A DNA stretch of 64,000 nucleotides from Ottowia oryzae (GTDB lineage Bacteria > Pseudomonadota > Gammaproteobacteria > Burkholderiales > Burkholderiaceae_C): assembly GCF_003008535.1 (NCBI RefSeq), contig NZ_CP027666.1:2097501-2161500 (forward strand), given 5' to 3'. A program made the translations under genes and the position numbers. Shown one piece after another: positions 52,266-61,057 of this stretch. Position 1 is the first letter of the stretch. Each line of letters starts with the position of its first letter. The notes beneath the pieces were generated by a model. It saw only the letters and a list, made by a program, of their open reading frames with translations, did no database searches and was not told the DNA's origin.

Positions 52266-52455
52266 CGCGGGTTCTGCGCGGTTGGGGGTGAATGGGCGGC
52301 ACGGTTGTGCCCGGCAACCGGGCTGAACGTGATCCGAGAGCGCGGCGATGGCTGCTTTTCCGACGCCAGCGGCATGGTGACGGCGTGGCAGGGGGGGCTG
52401 AATGGGGCAGTGCGCCGATCCGCCATCCACCCCAGCAATCCCCAAGTTGGAAGAA

Positions 52456-52521
52456 ACTACGTATTTGATAGCTGCCAGCGCTTGATGCGCTTGCGCTGGC
52501 GGCCGATTTGACTGGTTTCTA
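52456..52521. repeat. Dispersed palindromic repeat, copy 11
   Basis: TATTTGATAGCTGCCAGCGCTTG ... GCGCTTGCGCTGGCGGCCGATTTG (in parts), a well-preserved copy. The surrounding gap 52266-52631 holds no gene I can support. Confidence 0.85.
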
Positions 52522-52631
52522 TCGCAAGCGGTGCAGACCGCTGCCTTGCCGCCTTCCGCTCGCCAGCCGGCGCCCGCGCTCGCGTTTCCCGTGTATTTGC
52601 TTCGCGGCAATGCTTGGGGCGCACACCTCCG

Positions 52632-53498
52632 TCACGGATGACGCGGCAACGGTGGCGCCAGGTAGGCGCCCGATTCCAGCAATTGCGCCTCTGCCTGACC
52701 GATGCGCCGCACGACGGGCTTGCCCGCGCGGCTGGCCAGCAGCTCGACCAAGGCCTCTGTGACGGCCACGCCCGCCGCGATGGACGGAAAGAACGACGGA
52801 CTGTGGGTGGTGAACAGCAACGTCTCGTCGGCCACCAGTGAGATGGGTGAAGCCACGCTGTCGGTGATGGCGACGATGCGGCACCCGGCCTTTTTGGCCG
52901 CATCGGTCACCTGCAGCGCTTCGCGCGAGTAGGGCGCAAAGCTGACCACCACCAGCGCGTCGCCCTTGGCGAATGCGCGCTGCTGCATCTCCAGCGAGCC
53001 GCCTTGGCCATCGACCAGGTGGACGCTCGCGCGGAAAAGCCGGTACACGTAAACAAACGAAAACGCGATGGGAAAGCACGCGCGAAAGCCTGCAGCGTGC
53101 ACGGCAGGGGCTTTTTCGATCAAAGCGCAGGCGGTTGGCAGCGCCTGCTCGCTGTGCCGGTGGGTGGCTTCCAGGTTGCGGCGTTGCACCTCGAACATCT
53201 CGCCCGCCAGGCTTTGGTCTTTGGCGCGGCCGACCAACTGTTTGGCGCGCTCGCCGTAGGTGTCGGCGTCCAGGCCCATGTCGGCGGCGAAAGCAGCTTT
53301 CAGCTGCGGCCAGCCGTCGAAACCCACGGTGTGCGCAAAGCGCACCAGCGTCGCGGGCGTGCTTTGCGAGCGTGTACCCACGTTGCGCATGGAGCCGGTG
53401 ACCACCTCGTTGGGGTGGTCCAGCACGTAGCGGGCCACCTGTTGCAAGGCGGGGCTGAGGTCGTTGAAGCGCTCGCGGATCCGGTCTTGTGCACCCAT
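52632..53498 (-). CDS. MurR/RpiR family transcriptional regulator
   Basis: A 288-residue regulator with an N-terminal RpiR-type HTH (SPALQQVARYVLDHPNEVVT ... STPATLVRFAHTVGFDGWPQLK) and a C-terminal SIS sugar-phosphate-like domain (GDALVVVSFAPYSREALQ, ITDSVASPISLVADETL). It is divergent from the aminotransferase operon; two identical 14-bp palindromes lie between the two starts. It probably controls that operon in response to a phosphorylated or amino substrate. Confidence 0.92.
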   Translation of the reverse strand: MGAQDRIRERFNDLSPALQQVARYVLDHPNEVVTGSMRNVGTRSQSTPATLVRFAHTVGFDGWPQLKAAFAADMGLDADTYGERAKQLVGRAKDQSLAGEMFEVQRRNLEATHRHSEQALPTACALIEKAPAVHAAGFRACFPIAFSFVYVYRLFRASVHLVDGQGGSLEMQQRAFAKGDALVVVSFAPYSREALQVTDAAKKAGCRIVAITDSVASPISLVADETLLFTTHSPSFFPSIAAGVAVTEALVELLASRAGKPVVRRIGQAEAQLLESGAYLAPPLPRHP

Positions 53499-53534
53499 GG
53501 CTGTGTCTGCCTGCGAAAGGCCTGCGTTGTCTCT

Positions 53535-53588
53535 GGAACAAATGTACCGGACAGAGTGCGTCGAAACGGTTGACGGAACAAATGTACC
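53535..53588. promoter_or_regulatory. Paired GGAACAAATGTACC operators, 40 bp apart
   Basis: GGAACAAATGTACC occurs at 53535-53548 and 53575-53588, starts exactly 40 bp apart, about four helical turns. Each is a near palindrome (GGWACA-NN-TGTWCC). A degenerate third copy on the opposite strand is at 53605-53618 (10 of 14 matching). They lie between the divergent RpiR gene and aminotransferase operon and are the likely RpiR binding sites. Confidence 0.7.
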
Positions 53589-53642
53589 AATGAATAATGC
53601 AATCGAAACGTTAGTTCCAATTCGCAGCCCGCCTCACACGCT

Positions 53643-54977
53643 ATGACCCACGTCTTTCACCGCCATCTTCGCCAGACTCCACCCATTGCCGTGGGCGCGC
53701 AAGGCATGTACATCCGTGACGAGCAGGGGCGGGAATACCTGGATGCGTCGGGCGGGGCAGCGGTGTCTTCGCTAGGCCATGCGCACCCCGAAGTGATGGC
53801 CGCCATGCATGCGCAGATCGACAAGCTGGCGTATGCGCACACCAGCTTCTTTTCCAGCGAGCCGGCCGAACAACTGGCCGATGAGCTGATCGGCTCTGCG
53901 CCCGAGGGCATGAGCCACCTCTATCTGGTCAGCGGTGGTTCAGAGGCGGTCGAGGCGGCGCTCAAGATGGCGCGCCAGTACTTCGTGGAAATCGGTCAGC
54001 CCCAGCGCACGCAGTTCATTGCGCGGCGCCAGAGCTACCACGGCAATACGCTGGGGGCGCTGGCGGTGGGTGGCAACGCCTGGCGGCGTGAGCCCTTCGC
54101 GCCCATCCTGGTGCCCGCCACGCACGTTGCGCCGTGCTATCCGTACCGTGAGCAACGCCCGGATGAAACCGCCGAACAGTACGGCCTGCGTCTGGCCGCT
54201 GAACTTGAAGCGGCCATCGTCGCCCAAGGCGCAGACCGCGTCATCGCGTTCGTGGCCGAGACCGTGGGCGGCGCCACCGCCGGGGTGCTGACGCCCGTGC
54301 CGGGCTATTTCAAAGCAGTACGCGCCGTGTGCGACAAGTACGGCGTACTGCTCATCCTGGATGAGGTGATGTGTGGGATGGGCCGCACTGGATCGCTGCA
54401 CGCTTGTGAGCAAGAAGGCGTGGTGCCCGACCTGATGACGGTGGCGAAGGGGCTGGGCGGCGGCTACCAGCCGATTGGCGCCGTGCTGGCCCAGGGCCGC
54501 ATCGTCGAGGCGATGTCCAAGGGCAGCGGATTCTTTCAGCACGGGCACACCTACCTGGGGCACCCGGTGGCTTGCGCAGCGGCGCTGGCGGTGCAGCACG
54601 TGATTCGGCGCGACGGGCTGGTGGCCAAGGTTCGCGATGACGGCATCGCCTTCGGCGCCATGCTGGCCGACGCGCTGGGTGGGCACCCGCATGTGGGTGA
54701 CATCCGCGGCCGCGGTTTCTTCTGGGGCCTTGAGCTGGTGGCGGACCGAGCCACCAAGACCCCATTCGACCCTGCACGCAAGGTCAACGCGACGATCAAG
54801 AAAGATGCGATGGCACGCGGGCTGCTTTGCTACCCGTTTGGCGGCACGGTGGATGGCCGGCAAGGCGACCACGTGCTGTTGGCGCCCCCCTACATCGCCA
54901 GCAGGCAAGAGCTGCAGTTGATCGTCGAGCGACTGGCTGATTCGATTGACAGCGTTACCCGCGCTGCAGCGGCCTGA
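53643..54977 (+). CDS. PLP-dependent class III aminotransferase
   Basis: A 444-residue fold-type I aminotransferase. YLVSGGSEAVEAALKMARQY marks the cofactor phosphate region, ILDEVMCGMGRTG the PLP-Asp, and TVAKGLGGGYQPIGA the Schiff-base Lys (about residue 274). The family acts on omega-amino groups or specialised amino acids; the substrate is not evident. First gene of the three-gene RpiR-linked operon. Confidence 0.92.
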   Translation: MTHVFHRHLRQTPPIAVGAQGMYIRDEQGREYLDASGGAAVSSLGHAHPEVMAAMHAQIDKLAYAHTSFFSSEPAEQLADELIGSAPEGMSHLYLVSGGSEAVEAALKMARQYFVEIGQPQRTQFIARRQSYHGNTLGALAVGGNAWRREPFAPILVPATHVAPCYPYREQRPDETAEQYGLRLAAELEAAIVAQGADRVIAFVAETVGGATAGVLTPVPGYFKAVRAVCDKYGVLLILDEVMCGMGRTGSLHACEQEGVVPDLMTVAKGLGGGYQPIGAVLAQGRIVEAMSKGSGFFQHGHTYLGHPVACAAALAVQHVIRRDGLVAKVRDDGIAFGAMLADALGGHPHVGDIRGRGFFWGLELVADRATKTPFDPARKVNATIKKDAMARGLLCYPFGGTVDGRQGDHVLLAPPYIASRQELQLIVERLADSIDSVTRAAAA

Positions 54978-55024
54978 TCGCACTTTTTCCCCGCGTTTTT
55001 TCAACCCGCCCCAAGGAGCGTTCA

Positions 55025-55939
55025 ATGCCCCAGCTATGTCTGCAGTTTTCCCGCCGTGCCACTGCATTCGGCCTGGCTTTCGCGGCCCTGCTGCCCGTGG
55101 TCAGTGCCCAGGCCCAGGAGAGCGAAACGCTCGCCAAGATCAAGTCAACCGGTGCCATCACGTTCGGTTACCGGGAGTCGTCCTTCGGCTTTTCGTACCT
55201 TGACGGCAACCTCAAGCCCGTGGGCTACAGCATCGACATCTGCAAGCGCATCGTCGACGCGGTGAAGACCGAGCTGAAGATGCCGACCATCGAGATCAAG
55301 TACCAGGCGGTGACCTCAGCCAACCGCATTCCGCTGGTGCAAAACGGCACGGTCGATCTGGAGTGCGGCTCCACCACCAACCTGGTGGAAAGGCAAAAGC
55401 AAGTGGCGTTTTCGCCGGACATCTTCCGCTACAACGTGCGCATGCTGGTGAAGGCAGATTCGGGCATCAAGAGCATTGCGGACCTGCAGGGCAAGACGGT
55501 GGCCACCACGGCCGGGACGACTTCGTTCCGTCTGCTGCGCGAGGCCGATCGCGGCCGTGGCCTGGACGTGACCAACCTGGCAGGCAAGGATCACAGCGAT
55601 TCGTTCTTGCTGGTGGAAAGTGGCCGCGCGCAGGCCTTCGTTCTGGACGACATCCTGCTGGCCGGCCAGATTGCGAACTCGCGCAACCCTAAGGACTACA
55701 TCATCACGGGTGAAAGCCTGCGCACCGAAAACCAGTCGCTGATGTTCCGCAAGGACGACCCGGCCTTCAAGGCGCTGGTCGACCGCGTGGTGACGGGCAT
55801 GATGAAGTCGGGCGAGATGGAAAAGCTCTATACGCGTTGGTTCATGTCGCCCATTCCGCCCAAGGGCATCAACATCAACTACCCGCTCAACGCCGAAACG
55901 AAGGACGCTTTCGCCAATCCCTCGTCCAAAGGCATTTGA
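55025..55939 (+). CDS. Amino-acid ABC transporter periplasmic binding protein (GltI-like)
   Basis: A 304-residue secreted solute-binding protein. The leader FGLAFAALLPVVSAQAQ is a Sec signal; AITFGYRESSFGFSYLDGNL, VGYSIDICKRIVDAV, VDLECGSTTNLVERQKQVAFS and LLVESGRAQAFVLDDILLA match glutamate/aspartate-type binding proteins. No permease or ATPase is in the operon, so it either docks to a transporter encoded elsewhere or has a sensing role. Confidence 0.92.
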   Translation: MPQLCLQFSRRATAFGLAFAALLPVVSAQAQESETLAKIKSTGAITFGYRESSFGFSYLDGNLKPVGYSIDICKRIVDAVKTELKMPTIEIKYQAVTSANRIPLVQNGTVDLECGSTTNLVERQKQVAFSPDIFRYNVRMLVKADSGIKSIADLQGKTVATTAGTTSFRLLREADRGRGLDVTNLAGKDHSDSFLLVESGRAQAFVLDDILLAGQIANSRNPKDYIITGESLRTENQSLMFRKDDPAFKALVDRVVTGMMKSGEMEKLYTRWFMSPIPPKGININYPLNAETKDAFANPSSKGI

Positions 55940-55961
55940 CGGAACGCCGACCTGTTGCCTC

Positions 55962-56600
55962 ATGACACGCCTCGCCCTGATTCACGCGCTTTCGCATTCG
56001 GTAGCCCCCATCAACGAAGCCTTTGAGCGGGACTGGCCCGAGGCGGTGCGGATGAATCTGCTGGACGACAGCCTTTCCGCCGACCTGGCACGCGGCGGGC
56101 GGGGGCTGGATGAGGTGATGCATGAGCGGTTCCAGCGGCTGGCGCAGTACGCGGTCGATACGGGCGCGCGGGGCATTCTGTTTACATGCTCGGCCTTCGG
56201 GCCGTGCATTGAGGCGGTGGCGCGCCGGCACGCCGGCCTGCCGGTGCTCAAGCCGAACGAGGGGATGATCGAAGAGGTGGCGCAGGGGCAGGGCCGGCTT
56301 GGCCTGATCGCCACTTTTGCCCCCACGCTGGCCTCGATGCCAGCCGAGTTTCCGCAGGGCACGTTGTTGGAACTGGCGCTGGCCGAAGGCGCACTCGACG
56401 CCCTGAACGCGGGTGACACGCAGCGCCATGATGCGCTGATTGCCGAGCAGGCCGCAGCACTGCGCGAGCGGGGTTGTACGCGGCTGGCACTGGCCCAGTT
56501 CAGCATGGCCAGAGCCCGGGCCGCGTGCGAAGCAGCCAGCGGCCTGCCGGTGCTGACCACGGTGGACAGCGCCGTGAAGGCGCTGCGGCGGCGCAGTTGA
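55962..56600 (+). CDS. Asp/Glu-racemase-superfamily protein with one active-site Cys
   Basis: A 212-residue Asp/Glu/hydantoin racemase-fold protein. The first active-site Cys is in LFTCSAFGPC (about residues 69-78). The second position reads ALAQFSMARA, Ser in place of the Cys expected in two-base racemases. One-Cys relatives such as arylmalonate decarboxylase act by a different route, so a racemase activity is doubtful. Third gene of the aminotransferase operon, starting 23 bp after the binding protein. Confidence 0.85.
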   Translation: MTRLALIHALSHSVAPINEAFERDWPEAVRMNLLDDSLSADLARGGRGLDEVMHERFQRLAQYAVDTGARGILFTCSAFGPCIEAVARRHAGLPVLKPNEGMIEEVAQGQGRLGLIATFAPTLASMPAEFPQGTLLELALAEGALDALNAGDTQRHDALIAEQAAALRERGCTRLALAQFSMARARAACEAASGLPVLTTVDSAVKALRRRS

Positions 56601-56710
56601 TCCTGCGGGCGTCAGGGGCCTAGTGCCGCTGAAGCAGCGGCTTGCGTTGGTTTCCACCGGCTGAGTGCTGAACGCCGCATGGATTTCGTTGAGCCGATGA
56701 TCGCGCCTGA

Positions 56711-57625
56711 TCAGCGTGCGCTTCGCGCGGCACCTGGTACCAACACCCCTGCCTCGCGCTGCCCCACCTCTTTCAACAAGCCCCACACCGCCTGCACGCG
56801 GGCCAGGTGTTTCGCCTCGGCGGGCATGCTCATCCAGAAGGTGCGGGTGAACTCGGCTTGGCTCGGCAACACGCGGGCCAGGATGGGGTCGCGGTCGGCC
56901 ATGAAGGGGGGCAGCACGGCCAGGCCGGCGCCGGCGCGCACGGCTTCGTACTGCGCGGTGACGCTGGTGCTGCGCAGGGCAAAGCGTTCGGGCTGATGCA
57001 GCTGGTCCAAGAACTGCAGCTCTTTGCTGAACAGCAGATCGTCCACGTAGCTGATGAAGGCGTGGTGGCGTAAATCTTCGGCCTTGGTGATGAGCGGGCG
57101 GCGCGCCAGGTATTCGCGCTGGCCGTACAGGCGCAGGGTGTAGTCGGCCAGTTTGGTGACGATGACGGCGCCGCGCTTGGGGCGCTCCAGCGAAATCACG
57201 ATGTCGGCCTCGCGCCGGCTGAGGTGCAGCATGCGGGGCACGGCCAGCAGGTCGACGGACAGGCCGGGGTGCGCCAGCGTCAGCCGCGCCAGGTGCGGCG
57301 CCAGTATCAGCGTGCCAAAGCCTTCGGTGGCGCCCACGCGCACCAGGCCGGTGGGGCCGCTGCTGGCGGCGTTGGCGGGGGAATGGCGTTCCACGCCCAG
57401 CACGGCGGTTTCCATGGCTTCGACGGCGGGCAGCAGCTGGCGGCCGGCCTCGGTCAGGCGGTGGCCGGCGGCCTCGCGCGCGAACAGCGGCGCGCCCATC
57501 TGCTTTTCCAGCGCTTGAATGCGGCGCGCCACGGTGGTGTGTTCCACCCCGGTGCGTCGCGCGGCGGCGGCCAGCGTGCCGGTGCGGGCCAGTTCCAGAA
57601 AGTAGCGCAGGTTGTCCCAGTCCAT
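56711..57625 (-). CDS. LysR family transcriptional regulator of the valine operon
   Basis: A 304-residue LysR regulator. HTH: LAAAARRTGVEHTTVARRIQALEKQMGAPLF (read in parts, about residues 18-48). The C-terminal effector domain includes VGATEGFGTLILAPHLARLTLAHPGLSVDLL. ATG 57625 (MDWDNLRYFLELA) is the natural start. Divergent from mmsA, so it should regulate valine catabolism. Its C-terminus is duplicated as a remnant at 50026. Confidence 0.93.
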   Translation of the reverse strand: MDWDNLRYFLELARTGTLAAAARRTGVEHTTVARRIQALEKQMGAPLFAREAAGHRLTEAGRQLLPAVEAMETAVLGVERHSPANAASSGPTGLVRVGATEGFGTLILAPHLARLTLAHPGLSVDLLAVPRMLHLSRREADIVISLERPKRGAVIVTKLADYTLRLYGQREYLARRPLITKAEDLRHHAFISYVDDLLFSKELQFLDQLHQPERFALRSTSVTAQYEAVRAGAGLAVLPPFMADRDPILARVLPSQAEFTRTFWMSMPAEAKHLARVQAVWGLLKEVGQREAGVLVPGAARSAR

Positions 57626-57697
57626 CGTGCCCCTGTAGCGGTTTGCCTCTGAAGGCTGTGCAAATACGCAAAGCCAAGGTGCATGATTGTGTCTTGC

Positions 57698-57751
57698 TTG
57701 ATCAATTTCGCACAACTACCATGGCAGCATTGGCGCGCCGATCAATTTGCC
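57698..57751. promoter_or_regulatory. Paired GATCAATTT boxes between lysR and mmsA
   Basis: GATCAATTT is at 57700-57708 (inside the palindrome TTGATCAA, 57698-57705) and again at 57740-57748, exactly 40 bp apart. They lie in the divergent lysR-mmsA gap and are good candidates for LysR sites. Confidence 0.5.
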
Positions 57752-57818
57752 TTGGCAACACGGGCGCCAACCGCTTTCTTGCCGCAGCGCCAACACAACC
57801 CATTCCAAGGAGACAAGC

Positions 57819-59342
57819 ATGAACGCCCCCGACAAAGTGGCCGCCCTGGCCCCCACCGTCAAACTGCTGATCAACGGCCAGTTTGTGGAATCCAAAACCA
57901 CGCAATGGCGCGACGTGGTGAACCCCGCCACACAGCAAGTGCTGGCGCGAGTGCCCTTTGCCACGGCGGAGGAAATCGACGCAGCGGTGGCTTCGGCCAA
58001 GGAAGCCTTCAAGACCTGGAAGAAAACGCCCATCGGCACCCGCGCGCGCATCTTCCTGAAGCTGCAGCAGCTGATCCGCGACAACATGAAAGAGCTGGCT
58101 GCGCTGCTGACGGCAGAGCAGGGCAAGACGCTGCCCGATGCCGAGGGCGATGTGTTTCGCGGCCTGGAGGTGGTCGAGCACGCGGCCAACATCGGCACGC
58201 TGCAGTTGGGCGAGCTGGCCAACAACGTGGCCAACGGGGTCGATACCTACACGCTGCTGCAGCCGCTGGGCGTGTGCGCGGGCATCACGCCCTTCAACTT
58301 CCCAGCAATGATCCCGCTGTGGATGTTCCCGATGGCGATTGCCACCGGCAACACCTTCGTGCTGAAGCCTTCCGAGCAAGACCCGATGGTCACCATGCGC
58401 CTTTGCGAACTGGCGCTGCAGGCCGGCGTGCCCCCCGGCGTGCTGAACGTGGTGCACGGTGGCGAAGCGGCGGTGAACGCCATTTGCGACCACGCCGACA
58501 TCAAGGCGATCAGCTTCGTGGGCTCCACCAAGGTGGGCACACATGTGTACAACCGCGCCAGCCTGGCGGGCAAGCGCGTGCAATGCATGATGGGCGCGAA
58601 GAACCACGCTATCGTCATGCCCGACGCCAACAAAGAGCAGACGCTGAACGCGCTGGCCGGCGCGGCCTTCGGCGCGGCAGGCCAGCGTTGCATGGCCTTG
58701 TCGGTGGCGGTGCTGGTGGGCGAAGCGCGCCAGTGGATTCCTGAGCTGGTCGAAAAAGCCAAGACGCTGAAAGTCAGCGGCGGCACCGAGGCCGGCACCG
58801 ACGTGGGCCCGCTGGTCAGCTGCGCCGCGCTGGAGCGCGTCACCGGCCTGATCGACCGCGGCGTGGCCGAAGGCGCCAAGCTGGAGCTGGACGGCCGCAA
58901 GCCTGACGTGAAGGGCTACGAGAAAGGCAACTTCGTCGGCCCGACGATCTTCAGCGGCGTGAAGCCGGGCATGAGCGTGTACGACCAGGAAATCTTTGGC
59001 CCCGTGCTGTGCATTGCCGGTGCCGACGACATCGACCAGGCCATCGAGCTGATCAACGCCAACCCCAATGGCAACGGCACGGCCATCTTTACCCAATCGG
59101 GCGCGGCGGCGCGCAAGTTCCAGGAAGAAATCGACGTGGGCCAGGTGGGCATCAACGTGCCGATCCCGGTGCCGGTGCCGCTGTTCTCGTTCACCGGCAG
59201 CCGCGCGTCCAAGCTGGGCGATCTGGGCCCTTACGGCAAGCAGGTGGTGATGTTCTACACGCAGACCAAGACCGTCACGGCGCGCTGGTTTGACGACAGC
59301 ACCACCAGCCACGGCGTGAACACCACCATCAGCCTGAAGTGA
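57819..59342 (+). CDS. mmsA: Methylmalonate-semialdehyde dehydrogenase (CoA-acylating)
   Basis: Converts methylmalonate semialdehyde to propionyl-CoA with NAD, at the end of valine catabolism. 507 residues from ATG 57819 (RBS AAGGAG). Blocks: QWRDVVNPATQQVLARVP, PFNFPAMIPLWMFPMAI, FVGSTKVGTHVY and AGQRCMALSVAV with the catalytic Cys (about residue 288). Its stop overlaps the next gene start (GTGA). Confidence 0.96.
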   Translation: MNAPDKVAALAPTVKLLINGQFVESKTTQWRDVVNPATQQVLARVPFATAEEIDAAVASAKEAFKTWKKTPIGTRARIFLKLQQLIRDNMKELAALLTAEQGKTLPDAEGDVFRGLEVVEHAANIGTLQLGELANNVANGVDTYTLLQPLGVCAGITPFNFPAMIPLWMFPMAIATGNTFVLKPSEQDPMVTMRLCELALQAGVPPGVLNVVHGGEAAVNAICDHADIKAISFVGSTKVGTHVYNRASLAGKRVQCMMGAKNHAIVMPDANKEQTLNALAGAAFGAAGQRCMALSVAVLVGEARQWIPELVEKAKTLKVSGGTEAGTDVGPLVSCAALERVTGLIDRGVAEGAKLELDGRKPDVKGYEKGNFVGPTIFSGVKPGMSVYDQEIFGPVLCIAGADDIDQAIELINANPNGNGTAIFTQSGAAARKFQEEIDVGQVGINVPIPVPVPLFSFTGSRASKLGDLGPYGKQVVMFYTQTKTVTARWFDDSTTSHGVNTTISLK

Positions 59343-59734
59343 GGGCTGCGCGCAAGGCCGCGCTGGCCGTTCTCGTCTGCAGCGCGGCGGCATCCGCAGC
59401 CTGGGCCCAGGCCGGCGCTGCGTGCCGTGCGGGCGGGACGGTGGACGAAACCAACGCGTGTGCCGTGCGCGATTACCAGCAGGCTGATGCAGACTTGCAG
59501 GTTCTGTACGGCGACGTGATGCGGGCGCTGTCGGCGCACGAGCGGCCAGACCTGCGCCAGGACCAATCCGCTTGGCAGCGCAACCGCGTGGCGCAATGCA
59601 AGGCCGCGCAGCGCGCTGCCGAAGGGCGGCCCGAGTGGCCGCGCCTGTACCACGAATGCCTGCTGGCCGCCACGCGGGGGCGGCGCTCGGGGCTGATGTA
59701 CTGGCTGCAGCACGGCGCGCCGCCGCCCGGCTGA
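59339..59734 (+). CDS. LprI-like (DUF1311) exported protein
   Basis: A 131-residue exported protein starting with GTG at 59339, overlapping the mmsA stop (GTGA). The signal peptide ends near AAWAQAGAACRAGG; the mature part holds conserved Cys and the LprI-type block YQQADADLQVLYGDVMRAL and DQSAWQRNRVAQCKAAQ. LprI proteins inhibit lysozyme. A cell-envelope protein inside a valine operon is odd; it may only use the operon for expression. Confidence 0.75.
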   Translation: MRAARKAALAVLVCSAAASAAWAQAGAACRAGGTVDETNACAVRDYQQADADLQVLYGDVMRALSAHERPDLRQDQSAWQRNRVAQCKAAQRAAEGRPEWPRLYHECLLAATRGRRSGLMYWLQHGAPPPG

Positions 59735-59782
59735 GTCTGGGCCCTGGCATCCGGGGCCGATGCAGTGAGTGAGGAGACACCG

Positions 59783-60937
59783 ATGGATTTCGAGCTGAGT
59801 GAAGATCAGCGTGCCTTTGCCGATACAGCGCGCGCTTTTGCGGTGAGCGAGCTGGCGCCGCACGCGGCCGAGTGGGACCGCGAGGCCACCTTTCCGCGCG
59901 AGGCAATCGCCAAGGCGGGCGAGCTGGGCTTTTGCGGCCTGTACGCACCCGAGCGCGTTGGCGGGCTGGGCCTGCCCCGGCTGGATTCGGCGCTGGTGTT
60001 CGAGGAAATGGCCGCGGTGGACCCATCCACCACTGCCTTCATCACCATCCACAACATGGCGACCTGGATGCTGGGTACCTGGGCCACCGATGCCGTGGCG
60101 CAGACCTGGGGCGAAGCGCTGACCAGCGGGCGCAAGCTGGCTTCGTACTGCCTGACCGAGCCCGGTGCCGGTTCGGACGCGGGTTCGCTCAAGACGCGGG
60201 CTGAGCTGCAAGGTGCCGAGTACGTCATCAACGGCGGCAAGGCCTTCATCTCGGGCGCCGGCTCTACCGACGTGTTGGTGCTGATGGCGCGCACGGGCGG
60301 CGCGGGCGCCAGCGGGGTGTCTGCCTTCGCCGTGCCGGCCAATGCGCCGGGCATCAGCTACGGCAAGAAGGAACACAAGATGGGCTGGAACAGCCAGCCC
60401 ACGCGCACCATCAGCTTCGACAACGTGCGCGTGCCCGCCGACCACCTGCTGGGCCAGGAAGGCGAAGGCTTTCGCATCGCCATGAAGGGGCTGGACGGCG
60501 GGCGCATCAACATCGCCACCTGTTCGGTCGGCGCCGCGCAGGGCGCGCTGGATGCGGCGCGCCGCTACCTGCACGAACGCCAGCAGTTCGGCAAGCCGCT
60601 GGCCAGCTTTCAGGCGCTGCAGTTCAAGCTGGCTGACATGGCCACCGACCTCGTCGCCGCGCGCCAGATGGTGCGCCTGGCGGCCAGCAAGCTGGACAAC
60701 GCCCACCCCGACGCCAGCACCTATTGCGCCATGGCCAAGCGCTTTGCCACCGATGCGGGCTTCAACGTCGTGAACGAGGCGCTGCAGCTGCATGGCGGCT
60801 ACGGCTACCTGGGCGAATTCCCGCTGGAGCGCCTGCTGCGCGACGCGCGCGTGCACCAGATCCTGGAGGGCACCAACGAAATCATGCGCGTGATCGTCTC
60901 GCGCAAGCTGCTCGAAGGGGATGCCGACATTCGATAG
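59783..60937 (+). CDS. Acyl-CoA dehydrogenase, probable isobutyryl-CoA dehydrogenase
   Basis: A 384-residue FAD enzyme. It has EPGAGSDAGSLKT, GWNSQPTRTISFDNVRVP and the C-terminal block GGYGYLGEFPLERLLRD with HQILEGTNEIMRVI, whose Glu is the catalytic base. ATG 59783 lies behind the RBS GAGGAGA; the earlier GTG 59765 would use it as coding. In the valine operon it fits isobutyryl-CoA dehydrogenase. Confidence 0.92.
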   Translation: MDFELSEDQRAFADTARAFAVSELAPHAAEWDREATFPREAIAKAGELGFCGLYAPERVGGLGLPRLDSALVFEEMAAVDPSTTAFITIHNMATWMLGTWATDAVAQTWGEALTSGRKLASYCLTEPGAGSDAGSLKTRAELQGAEYVINGGKAFISGAGSTDVLVLMARTGGAGASGVSAFAVPANAPGISYGKKEHKMGWNSQPTRTISFDNVRVPADHLLGQEGEGFRIAMKGLDGGRINIATCSVGAAQGALDAARRYLHERQQFGKPLASFQALQFKLADMATDLVAARQMVRLAASKLDNAHPDASTYCAMAKRFATDAGFNVVNEALQLHGGYGYLGEFPLERLLRDARVHQILEGTNEIMRVIVSRKLLEGDADIR

Positions 60938-60954
60938 TTGCCTGCAGCATTTCT

Positions 60955-61019
60955 TTGAATGAAATAGGGCTCTAGCGCTTGTGTAATGTGCGCGAACAGC
61001 TATCAATATCGTAGTATTT
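60955..61019. repeat. Dispersed palindromic repeat, copy 12
   Basis: GAATGAAATAGGGCTCTAGCGC ... GCGCGAACAGCTATCAATATC, between the dehydrogenase and the hydrolase genes, ending 38 bp before the ATG 61058. Confidence 0.75.
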
Positions 61020-61057
61020 CATTGCTCCTTCCTTTTATTACCGGTGCCTTTGAACCC

